Shown: positions 25,978 to 36,268, counted from the first letter of the stretch. The stretch: DNA of 64,000 bases from Calvatia gigantea (GCA_025093985.1 JACAAK010000002.1:558001-622000); one strand, 5' to 3'. Notes: generated by a model from the letters alone, not told the origin. Made by a program: numbers and translations.

Positions 25978-27273
25978 CTACAATGGAGCCCCTGTTATAG
26001 CATATCCTTGCCATGGGTTATCTTCTCGTGCAACTATTATGCAATGATCTGATCTATGTTTCAAAACCATAACCTCCGTGTCGGGTGCACTGCTCAAGTA
26101 ATCGCGAAGTCTGTACGCCATGGGGTTGTCTTCGTGAAGTCCTCTAATACTTCCGGATAACTCCTTTATGAAAATTAAGTAAAGTATGTGTTTTGATAGG
26201 TTGAGGCCCACTTGCCGGTTCATGAACATAAACATGCTGGATGCCATAGCCCATTGGTGTTATGGACAGGGAAACAGCGTCCCAGTCAACGCCCAAAGAC
26301 TTAACCGTGGCCCAAGACACAAACCCCCTCCGCTGCAACTCGCACGCGTTATTATGTAGTTTTACTCTCTACGTTCTGAGATAAGAATAAGTGTTCTGGT
26401 GAGAAAGGCTGAAGACACACCCTTGGTGTATACACCAGAGGCAACGAGCTGCGGAGGAGGTCCCCAATCATCTGCGGATCAGTTTTCACAACCTTGACGA
26501 AGTTCAAGCTCTCCAGAAATGGTTGAAGTTCAGCGTCAGGAAGGAAGTAGGTTGCCCCCCGGAACGACATATTAACACCATCCGATGAGAAGTCCCCATT
26601 CATAACGCTGCGCAAGAAATCTGACATGAAACGCGCCGGCTCACTTACTTTATGCTCGTCATTAAGCGAGAGCGACGATGGCGGAACGGCCTTATCTCGT
26701 AATGCGGCGGGAGGAACAGAAGCATGTGCATCCGATGCTGAATATTCCATAGCCTTTCATTTCTTTTAAGAAAAAATCCGGGATGTGATGGATAGTGGGT
26801 AACATACCGAAGTTCTTGGGAGGGTGATTGGTGGGGATGGGTGGTTGGGCGCCGAGTCAGGGTGGATGTAGGTCTACTATCGAAGTGAGTAATGCACCAT
26901 CTTGACGTCAACGACGTACTGGTGTATCTATCATCCGTAGTGGTTGCGAATTACTGTGTGTATGGGTGTTGGGGTCTCCGGAAGGATCGGTTCTGGCGGT
27001 GGGTTGCGTGTGAGCGAGGGACGGGGTATGACTTGGAATTGTTGCGGGCTGAAGAGGCGGACCCCACAATTGTTGTGATAAAATCCTTCCATAGGGCAAG
27101 TTGAACATACTGTAGAAGGAGCTGTGTTTCGCTGCGAAGATCGTCAGGGCGTTCGCCGCGTCGACGCATTCGTCCGTATTAGCTGGGTAATTTGCTGGGG
27201 GATCCGAAAAGGGTGGTTTCGGGGCTAGCTGTCGGGGGTTGCGAGACATTTCGCGCGGGCCGTCTGATGTCAT
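25978..27273 (-). CDS. Gene C: stand-alone copy of the NLR C-terminal module on a different N-terminus
   Basis: Predicted 353-aa protein, exons (minus strand) 27273-26920, 26873-26808, 26753-26421, 26338-26216 and 26163-25978, all phase 0. Exons 3-5 are homologous to exons 6-8 of NLR-A and NLR-B, with introns at the same places. Shared landmarks are DEH..SEPARF, SSDGV.M.F.G..YFLPDAELQ, SLGVDWDAVSLSI, HVYVHEP and a final VMVLKHRSDHCIIV. Exons 1-2 (about 140 residues) are Pro/Ser/Thr-rich apart from a likely helical stretch, ECVDAANALTIFAAKHSSF, and do not resemble the NLR leader or NACHT domain. The intron after HVYVHEP uses a GC donor (gcaagt), with a normal AG acceptor. The gene lies in tandem downstream of NLR-A, so a partial duplication of NLR-A fused to other exons is a likely origin (inference). 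No function can be named. The reading frame is fully open, unlike the two NLR copies. Confidence 0.6.
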
Positions 27274-28137
27274 GAGTGAAGAACAGCAATGGGACCGCGG
27301 AGGGGGAGGAGAGCAACCCTGGTTTCAGACGCCTAGTGCATAGCAATGGATCCCATTAACACCTAATTAACATTCATTCTACCGTGTATTGGACGCTATG
27401 ATACGCACCTAAAGATTGTGTGGTAGCAGGACGAGATTTGTCAAGAAAACCCTGAACACAGTAGTGGAGGGCCTGTTGGACCTTGAATATTGAATGATTA
27501 GGCCTTAGGTTGGTGGGCGAGGGGTCACCGGTCACCAGTCAACCGGTCACGGTGTAGTTACTCTGGTTCCCAAAGGCAGGGAAACAACAACATAAGTAAA
27601 TCCAGGCAACAATACCAAAATTCCTGGACAAGGAAGCTGTGGGCACGTATTTCAGGAGGCCCTTCTTAGGGGCGCGAGCGGTTTTTCTCCACTGCCATCG
27701 GCTTTTTGATAAGTACATATCGCTAACCTGCGGGCCGGGACGCGCTGGAAGAAATTTAAGAAGTTCCGGTAAGGTGACGATAATTTAGATTGACCTGTCA
27801 TGTAACTCCTTGTTGCCTTTGCGTGGCGATGCTTGTGGGCACTTGCTTGTGGGCACTTACCTGCGCCCACGATGGATATTAAATATCAACCCCTACTTAA
27901 ACGCAATTTTGAAGAGTGGACAGTCGTTCAAACGTTCATCCTTGAGCTGGTGTCCCCATCCCACCTTCTATATTTACCTTTTGCCCGCCACCTCCTCGAC
28001 ACGGCTTTCCATGATTTACCAACGTGGTCGTTCTCCAATTACCTTGGCTTCTTACGCCTCCATTTCTCGCTTGGGGTATGTCCGCCAACCGGTAAACAAA
28101 CAGGGTTTGAGATGTAACGATATTCTTCGGTGGGCCC
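27274..28137. other. Intergenic region between NLR-A and gene C
   Basis: About 860 bp separating two same-strand genes. It contains clustered ggtcacc words at 27523-27551 (GTGAC type when read toward gene C), and a small direct repeat of 'gtgggcact' near 27836. Short open frames here have no protein-like character. It presumably contains the gene C promoter and the NLR-A 3' end. Confidence 0.45.
27523..27551 (-). promoter_or_regulatory. GTGAC-type repeat cluster upstream of gene C
   Basis: Read toward gene C, this 29-bp stretch has three GTGACC words and contains TGACCGGTGAC (plus-strand 27524-27534 in inverse orientation), about 250 nt before the gene C ATG. The same 11-mer lies 94-104 nt before the Pns1-like ATG. 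It is a candidate shared upstream element; the binding factor is unknown. Confidence 0.3.
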
Positions 28138-31100
28138 TTACAAGATGCCCGTTATAATACAATGCAAAACTGGAGTGACACCTGTCCAAACCTCACGAAG
28201 ATCTCCCCGCTCAATTATCGCACAACGCTCTGACTCCCTGCATCCCAAAACCGTCACTTTCAATTGAGGTGCAGCCTCGCCACAAAGGCGAAGTTCATCC
28301 ACCGCCTGAGTGTCTTCATCTGCGGCTCCAACATACCCAGCTGCCTCCTTTTGAGAGAATAAGTAAAAGTAGATTACAATGTAACAACAACATACCCCTT
28401 CATACACATGAATCACACGAACCCATTCGTGGGGGCGTGTGATGGACACCGAGAGAACGCCCCAATTGATGCCCAAAGACCCATAGGTAGTCTGGGACAA
28501 GAAGCTTCGTCGCTTGAGCTCGTCCAGTGTGGCTTTCTGGGTTTCGAGATGAGGATACGAAAGCTTGACAAAAGAGCTGGAGGCTTACCCTTGGTTTGGC
28601 CGTCGAAAGGAACGGAATATCAATCAATGACCCAACAAATTTCCAACCATAATGTATGAGTCTGATGGCATCCAAATCCTCCAAAAGCAGTTGGAGTTGA
28701 GAATCCGGAAGGAAGCATTTCGTGCCGTGAAACATTATAGGAACACCTTGTGATGAAATATCACCTTTAAAAATGCTGCAGAGGCCATCTGTAACGGGGC
28801 GGCTTGGTAGGCCCGCGGGCTCCTCGACCGGCCAGGACAATGGTGGGGCTGGTTCTTTAAGTAATCAGACCAGAATACTGACATTTTGAAATCAAGGGTC
28901 AACTTACGAGAAGAAAACTGAAACCGCGCAACACGAATAACGCCTTGGAACAACTCAATGACGATAGGTTGTTTGTTTATGTGGTACGCATGTGATCGTG
29001 ACGCATCTTCCAGGAAATCCCGGAAGGAAGCGTGGTAGAAGTGAGGTCGGGTCCAACCGATATCCTTGAGTTTAGGGAAGTCTAGAACGGAATGGAGATA
29101 GCGTAGGCCAGTGATAGCTATATCCCTTGTGATCTGAAGGAGATTGCATATAAGGCGGAGATCCCATTCCGAATCCTTGGCGTTTGCTGCATCAAGGAAT
29201 ATACAACTCCCGACAAGTGCCTTTGTGACCTGAAGCACGCCGGAAGGTATTCTAGAAAGAATCTCGATATAAATGGCATCGAGAATAGCGAGGGGGTTCT
29301 GCCGGTTTGTTAGAGGTACTTGGGAAATGGCGGATAGGACAATTTTCAAGTTGCCCAATTGGATTTCCGATTTCAGGATCATCAATGAAGCGGGTGATGA
29401 CTTGTGCAAAAATGAAGAGGCCGAGCGCTGCGTGTGCGATCTTCAAGAACTGGTCACTATTAGGCCATTGTGATTCATGGATGTAGTCGGGGTAATTTTG
29501 GCGGATCTTCGTGAACTCCTTGTGCAGGAATTTTTCGACATCGCGACAAGCCTCGTCGGAGTCAACTGGAACGTTTTCCTCCCAGAAACTGGGAATAATA
29601 TCCTCCTCGGAAAATACAGCCTTCAAATGAGTTTCAGGCCGGCTCGCAATAATCCAGACGATGGGTGCCGTGGGATATTGAAGCACAAAATCGCTGATCA
29701 GACGGACAATGTCGGCTTGGACACGATCACTATGCCTTCCACCATTTGTGTCTCCACCGCATTCGTCCAGGCCATCGATAGTAACAACCCATGCTTCTGA
29801 TCCACTCCGGATATTCTCGTAAATAAACGGTTCGACAATGAGAATCTCGAACTGCTCGCGAATCCCTTTGTCCAGTATCTTCAGATCAGTCAGCATGAGT
29901 TCGGTGATATATGCCTTGTACGCAGGGTCTTGTACGGCAAATCGATATGCGAGGGTCGGGAGGACTTGCAATGGATTGGTGCGGCCATTCGGCCTGGAGA
30001 AGAACAGGCTTGCGCCGAGGCGGCGGGTCCCGGAGAGTTTCTCGGCAAGCGTCTGGACAATTGCGGATTTACCAACGCCTGCGGGGCCACGGAGCCAAAG
30101 CAACTGTTTCTCTTGTTGAGGATTTTCCAACCAATCATGGACCTTCTGAATGATGGTTGTACGAGTTCCAGGGTGACAGCGAGGAGGCGGATCACGGGCA
30201 GACGAATCATACTCAGCTCCTTTCATGGTATGATCCTTAAGCCAACGTAACGCTGTTATTGGGGATTCAAAACGTGAGAGGTCTCATACTTGGTTGTAAA
30301 TAGCACTCACCATCATCGGAGCGGTCGGCTTGCACGTATACATATTGCGTTCCAATCATATGAGAATCATTGAACACGAGATTGCTTGCGTTTGGGAAGA
30401 AGGCTGGACTGTCTGTTTGCCTCGTGTCGGAATTGGGGGTTGAAATTTTAGCTGGACTACCCAACAATGCATTGGGTAACGTTCTAATAACTCTTGTGGG
30501 CTCAGACTTCTGCAGCGGGGCGGGGGTATAGGGTACCCTTGTGTTACTGGGACCTTAAACACCCAGGTCAGTGATAGGGAGCACCGGTAGTTCCTTGACA
30601 AGAAACCTACTCGATTGTTCATGTGTTAAACTGAAGGGGTCCAGAACAACTTTTGGAAAGGCTTCTAAAGACGGACGAAGATCGTACCAGAGAGCAAGGC
30701 GAGGGGGCATCGTGAACAAACCAAGCTAAGAAAAGACTGAAGACTTACTTCGCTGGATGTGCAAGGGCTCTCCCCTCCCTCCCCCGGACCGACGCTTCGA
30801 AGACCCGGGAGTGGCATCGGAAAGATCTGGAGTTGACCCTCGTTTCCTCTGCTAACTCATTGAGTTATCTCTGCGGTAAGAACATAAAGTGATGCACCTT
30901 GGTTCCTGATGAATTTGAGTGCGGAAACGAACCGCTCCGCTGCCCGTGGTTGGGGAACTTCCCGGAATTTGTTGAGCAGGGCGTTTCGGTTTCAGGCCCT
31001 TCGGTGAGCGGGGGGGAATCGTGAGAATTCTCGGCGCTGGTATCGCCTTGAGGCGTGGTGGGCAGCGATACTCGAGTGGCCCTTTCCTAGTGACGGGTGA

Positions 31101-31153
31101 ATAAGGGAATAAGGCATAGAGGGTTAATACCTTACTAAGATTTTGGCTGGCAT
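28138..31153 (-). pseudogene. NLR-A: NACHT-domain NLR-type gene with a 1-nt frameshift after the NACHT domain
   Basis: Eight exons (minus): 31153-31136, 31086-30898, 30848-30749, 30451-30311, 30252-28908, 28854-28589, 28536-28396 and 28347-28138. The leader is disordered (exons 1-3) and is followed by FFPNASNLVFNDS in exon 4. The NACHT ATPase domain has a P-loop GPAGVGKSAIV, a Walker B-like VTIDGLDECG and the sensor ASRPETHLK. Such proteins are cytosolic NTP-driven switches in fungal self/non-self recognition and programmed cell death. Compared with NLR-B, exon 5 is 1345 instead of 1344 nt. An extra base at about 29338-29347 shifts the frame, giving a stop at 29252 and a product of 482 aa with NACHT but no C-terminal module. 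Beyond the shift the frame is open and conserved to the ancestral stop at 28138, so the lesion is recent or a sequence error. The last intron (48 nt) has no stop in frame and may be retained. A truncated NACHT-only protein could still be made. Confidence 0.75.
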
Positions 31154-31460
31154 GAGCTCTTGACAAGGATCCAAGGAGCTGTTAGGTGATTGTTGATTTA
31201 GAAGGCGGGATCCAGTCGATAATTTCTCAACGTCACAAAGGGCGGGTGCGGAGGCATTCTCATTGCGCGAATTTCGAAGATTACAGTGGACTTGGGTTGT
31301 TCCAGGAAATTGAACGCCATCACAAGGATCAATTCGCTGAGCAGCGAGGGAGTTGGCGTCTCTTTGCGTTGTTAAACGAAAAGTTGGGAAAGTGTAAGTT
31401 CCCGAATGTCTCGTCACCTACTAAATTGTCAGGAATCAACGTGGGATGGGCGATTAATGA

Positions 31461-31697
31461 CTAACTGAGGATTCTGGAAAACCAGCGAGTGTGGATTGGT
31501 GCCGGGATATTGACTCGTAATGGGCTGTAGTCTATCATCGAGGTGAGTAACATCTCAAATAGGTCAGAACAACATACCGGGACAGCTTCTAAATTCGCTG
31601 GTGGGAAGTGGTGCGCTGGGTTGATCGGGTCTCCGTCATGAGGTGGGTCGTTGGATGGCATGTGAGCGGTGGAAGGGGGATCGCCAGGAACAGCCAT
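31461..31697 (-). pseudogene. Possible fragment related to the 5' part of gene C
   Basis: A short open stretch starts at an ATG (31697) and reads MAVPGDPPSTAHMPSN, Pro/His-rich, to a GTATGT donor after 31578. A plausible 46-nt intron ends at 31532, after which a short frame stops. The intron and junction resemble the first intron of gene C: both contain a 'ttactcac(c/t)tcgat' motif just before the acceptor and start gta(c/t)gt(c/t)gtt. This suggests a relic of a gene C-like 5' end immediately upstream of NLR-A on the same strand. The similarity is short and the protein parts do not align well, so this is weak. It could also be a small unrelated gene. Confidence 0.25.
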
Positions 31698-32489
31698 TGG
31701 GTATCTAGCGTGATCCTGTTATTGTGATGAGAATAACCATCGGACGGATGATTACGGCGTACTGGAAATAAAGTCCAGTTTGATTGTGAAGATCGGCCGG
31801 TCCTCACATGGTCTTGTGTATCGACCAGAAGGGAAGGGAGGTTCATCGAGCTTTCTCCTAGGACCAGTAGTGGCAAGTTGGAGGAGCCTTTGTGCGGGTC
31901 GTTTGGTAACATAGTACGAAGCAGGGACTAGTAAAAGGAGGAAAGAGGCAAGGCTGTTAAATGCACGTCACAGCGCCCTGGCGGTGCACATGGCAGTCTT
32001 GGAAATTGACGCTGAATCAATATTCAGTACTTCAGTCCGTACGTCATCGAATGGTGCGCCTACCACGCCTTGACCCCACATGAAACAGGTCGAGATGCCT
32101 CGCATGAGCCGAACATTAAGTTAAATGATGCGGTAACTTTTTGTGGGAGGCGTCTGCGGTCAGCTTACACTATTTTCACAGACGAACCGCATGAGTCGGG
32201 GAGGGTTTGAGCTTAGCAAATGAGATTTCACGGATTGCCTAGGTGTATTTTGTACATTGACTGGTATGACAGATTCACGGGGAGGGGGATACGTGAAAAA
32301 AAAGAGGTAGGGAGAAGTAACATAAAGTAATTGTATCAGCAACCAATAGCCACCATAAAAATAAGTTAGCTTGACGGTTAAAAATGGATATTCAGAAACA
32401 TAACGTTCATAACTATCCTGCGTTTAAAAAGCGACGGAGGAGGGAAAATGAAGCTTTGCGGGAACAGCGGACGCAATCCTGCACTGAGA

Positions 32490-34589
32490 TCATACCTTCG
32501 CAGACGGCGCCCTCCTATTTGCTTTCTTCTTTGTCTGTTTGCTTTGGGATGGTGTCGGTGGCAGACTTTGTGCTGCTCGTCCCGCCGTCCCCGCCAACGG
32601 CCGTCCCGGGCTTGAGGATCGCACTTCTTCCAATGACTTCTTCTTTTCCCTCCTCTGTTCACCTTCAAGTGTTTTGCTACGAGCTGGAGGCGCGACACTT
32701 CCTCCAGCTTCGTTGTCGTCTTTTGGAACTTTGCGTGCTTGTGTGAAGAAGAGTTTTGCTGCTCGTGTAGAAATGTTTTCGATGAAGTATGTGTTGCCTG
32801 ACGAGATGTTAGTTACTGAAGATGGAAGATCATGGAGAAGGGCTGTAAGACGGACCTCGAGGGGCTATGAACATACCGCCTGTGGCCACTACTTTGCTAA
32901 CTTCGTGGACTTTGAAATTGACTGCGCCTTCGATCACGTAGAATATCTGCGAACGGAGGTCAATGACTGATGGGAGCGAGGAGGAACCAGCTTACATATG
33001 TATTATCCTTTGTAGCTTTCGTCGGTTTGCGGCACTCAGGAGGTATCACCAGTTGGCCAGCTGCCACAAAATCGGAATCACCAAAAACTTTTTCAAATAG
33101 CCAGTCACTATTGCCGGCTTTGGACAGCGTAACTCTCTTCGCAGTCCACACGAGCCCTGTATTCATAGGTTAAAACGAGAGAATAAATGAACGGCTAGAG
33201 ACCCACGTCGCACGACCAGGGCCTGCTTATCCATATCATAGACTTCGCCAAAGGGATCCGTTGTGTCGTCCCATCCTTCTTCTGGGTTGTAGACAGCGGT
33301 TGCGGCCTTGTCGTCCGCAGTTTTACTACGTCCCCTGTTATATCCACGTTTCCTATGAACAAGGGGTTGTGGGGCATTAGAGGGTATCCGACGGATCTCC
33401 TTGATGGTGGGGACGAGAATGGGGGCGGAAGTATTTGTGCGTCCATAAACCACTTTCTCGCCTCTCCACCATTCTAAGGGTTTGAAGCGTTCTCGTTGAC
33501 TCCGACGTACTCCTTCCCGAAATTCTGAAACTCAGGTTTAACAATTGAGTGGGGGAATCAAAGGAAGAACCCACCCCGGTTTTCCTTTTTCGACTTGGAG
33601 GATGGGACTCTATTTGGTCGCTCCTTCTCTTGAGCGAACCTCTGTTTCTTTTTGGGGGGGAGTGAGGGTTCTCGTTCCTCGTCCTCCGAGCCGTATTGCT
33701 CAATGTCATTCAAGCCTTGCTCGACCTCATGCTCTACCGCCTCCTCCTCTTCTTCTTGTATATCCTCCAAGGCCGCCTTGCGTTTCCCTTTGTCAATCCG
33801 AGGCGGTGTCTCTGGTGGTTCCTTCTCCGGCTCGTCTTCTTGTTGCTCGTCTTCCATAGCATTGTCCTGGTCAGTCTGAGCGAAACTCTTCCTTCCGGGA
33901 GACTTCGTTTGTATTGGAGAGGGTGACGGGGGAGATTCGTAACCTTCTGCATCGTGGTCGCCGTTCAGTTCGGTCACGCCGCTGATATCCATATCGTTCG
34001 CATAATTCCCGTAATCCGCCGGTTCGTCGTCCTCGTCTTCGTCTGCCGTAAAATTCCGAGACGTTGTGGACTTTGATAAGCTAGATTGGCCTGCCTTAGC
34101 AGTACGTGATATTGAAGTACGTGGTCGCGGTGATGGGATGTCGTCAAAATCTATTTCAAAGGTTCGTGCAACAAGCCGTGAGGATCCGCTTATAGTTCTG
34201 GTTGTGGGGGTGGAGGGTATGCGTGCATTAGACAGACGCCGCAGGGGAGCTGTAACACATGGTCGTTAGTGGCAAAGGTTTCAAATCCCGGTTCGGGACG
34301 TACTATCATCAAGCTCCATTGACATCTCGCCGTCCTGGTCGTCATACTCTTGCTGTTGTAACATCGGTGCTGACTTCTTCCTTCCTTTCGGTTTTGGCGG
34401 TGGCCGTTTGTCCGCCTGTTGAAGGATCTCCTCGAATGGTTCAAACCCATCAGACATACGCTCGACATGAGCGACGGCTATTCCAGTCTTTTTGCCGACT
34501 TCGGGGTTATCCCCGCGGTATGGTATATGGGCCTTTTGGATGCCGCGCCTTGCACCGCCGATGCTACTCTTCCTGGCGGACGAAGGCAT
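32490..34589 (-). CDS. MIF2: Mif2 / CENP-C, inner kinetochore protein
   Basis: Predicted 612-aa protein in six exons (minus): 34589-34304, 34249-33575, 33524-33207, 33156-32996, 32946-32856 and 32797-32490. All phases agree and introns are 49-58 nt. The N-terminus carries the Mif2 N-terminal signature, with RRGIQKAHIPYRGD and GKKTGIAVAHVERM. The middle is acidic and basic low complexity with a coiled, Glu-rich part. The CENP-C motif lies around residues 326-346 (VRRSQRERFKPLEWWRGEK), which in CENP-C proteins binds the CENP-A nucleosome. The C-terminal cupin dimerisation domain occupies about residues 427-545, with AAGQLVIPP, FYVIEGAVNF and GGMFIAPRGNTYFIENIS. A basic tail follows. The protein bridges centromeric nucleosomes to the outer kinetochore. 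ATG 34589 is chosen because family proteins start just before the GGARRG segment; an in-frame ATG at 34700 would add 37 residues. It is transcribed divergently from the thiouridylase gene. Confidence 0.92.
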
Positions 34590-34705
34590 GGAGGTCGTCG
34601 TCGGACGTGGTGAGGTCAGTGAGATGGAGGACTGTCTCGGCCCGTGAGAAACAAACAATTGGCCGCGATATTTAGCTACACCCCCGGGACTAAACATCAT
34701 GCGTC

Positions 34706-34711
34706 ACGCGT
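34706..34711. promoter_or_regulatory. MCB-like element (ACGCGT) in the divergent MIF2 / thiouridylase promoter
   Basis: ACGCGT, the MluI cell-cycle box bound by the G1/S factor MBF in yeasts, occurs once in the 182-bp region between the MIF2 ATG (34589, leftward) and the thiouridylase ATG (34772, rightward). A cell-cycle-regulated kinetochore gene is a sensible target. A single 6-mer can occur by chance, and if MIF2 starts at 34700 instead the element would be too close to the start. Confidence 0.35.
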
Positions 34712-34771
34712 CTGATGCTCGGTCTTATTTCATTAAAATTTGCCGAAATTATTGTGTCTTTTTTTTCCGTC

Positions 34772-36268
34772 ATGCAAAGTCTTTCCCGGTCTTTGAGACG
34801 GTGGATATCCACCGCGCATCAACATGTTCCCCTCAAAGGGGACAGAGGTAAGAAAACTAACACAGAATCTTCTTACTGTTGACCAAGATTCTTCAGTTGT
34901 TGTGGGGATGTCTGGTGGAGTGGACTCGTCAGTGGCGGCTCGACTGTTGGCAGACAAGGTGTGCAACTAGGCTTCGTTATCGTCGACGTGTTAATGTCCA
35001 GTAGGACTACGATCTATCTGCAGTTTTTATGCGCAATTGGGATACTCGTGATGAGTCGGGAACTGATCAAGGTTGCGAATGGGAGAAGGATTGGGAGGAC
35101 GTCCAACGGGTCTGCAAAAAGCTCGGTATTCCATGCCAAATGGTCTGTTGTTCGACACCCCTGCTCATTTTGTCTAACCATGTCCAACCACTCCTTCAGA
35201 TTGACTTATCTCGGGAGTATTGGAACAGCGTTTTTGAACCCGCCCTGCACGTTTGGGAGTCAGGAGCCACGCCAAACCCTGATGTGTGGTGTAATAAGTG
35301 AGTTGGTGTTTCTACTCGATTTACAGATTGCTTATATGCGCAGAGAAATCAAGTTTGGCGCTCTCCTGGAACGGCTACCCGTTATGCCTTCCGGGAATAC
35401 TTGGTTTGCAACTGGTCATTACGCTCGCAAGTCCTGGGTGAAAATTGACGATGGTCGCCTCAGACCACAGCTCCTCCGTGGATCGGACTTGAACAAAGAT
35501 CAATCATATTACCTTTCTTCGATATCCGAGGACGGGTTGCGGCGTGCTCTCTTTCCCTTAGGCAATCTCAAAAAAATACAAGTCCGAGAGCTAGCTAAGG
35601 TCTATCAGCTCCCCACTGCAGAACGACCCGAAAGTATGGGTATATGCTTTGTCGGAGAGAAGACCAGATTCAGTAGATTTGTCTGTGGGTTCGATGTTTA
35701 ACTCCAGATCGAAGCTTTTCTCGATTACTCAATCACCTTTTAGCTTCATACCTTCCATCCAAACCCGGCCCAATTGTTGACGAGACAACAGGGAAGACCA
35801 TTGCTCACCACAGTGGCATTTGGAATTATACTATTGGCGAAAACGCACGAGTACCAGGAATGCCAATGAAGATGTTCGTCTCCAAGAAGGATGCGAGCAA
35901 CAACACTATATTTGTCGTTCCCGGAACAGATAATAATCTATTGTATAGTAGAACACTCCATGTTTCTACTTTTACTTGGATATGGAAAGACGCCCCGCCA
36001 CCGGGGATAGCCACAACAGCTGGTTTTCGTGCTCACGTTATGCACCGATACCGTATGACAGGGGTACCTTGCACTGTTCATAGGTGCGTGCGCGTTACTT
36101 TGGATGGTGTTCCCAGAACTTAGCGCCGTGGGTTGGGTAGGGTTGAGAGCGGACAGTATCAGGATAGATTTTGACGAACCTGAGAAATCTGTCTCTCCGG
36201 GCCAGGTCGCAACGTTATATGACGGGGCCTGCTGCTTAGGTTGCGGTATCATAGAGCAAACTCATTAA
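34772..36268 (+). CDS. SLM3: Mitochondrial tRNA-specific 2-thiouridylase (MnmA/MTU1/Slm3 family)
   Basis: Predicted 391-aa enzyme in seven exons: 34772-34847, 34888-34958, 35005-35142, 35200-35297, 35344-35684, 35744-36083 and 36157-36268. It forms 2-thiouridine at the wobble base of mitochondrial tRNAs for Lys, Glu and Gln, using ATP and persulfide sulfur. The ATP-pyrophosphatase P-loop GMSGGVDSS is at residues 32-40. The two catalytic cysteines are in [13 protein letters not shown] (Cys126) and MGICFVGE (Cys229). Also typical are [28 protein letters not shown], the [11 protein letters not shown] strand and [11 protein letters not shown] near the C-terminus. The first exon encodes an Arg/Ser-rich, acid-free start ([18 protein letters not shown]), a good mitochondrial presequence. 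If intron 1 (40 nt) is kept, ATG 34824 reads in frame into exon 2 and would give a form without that presequence. Length matches the family. Confidence 0.92.
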
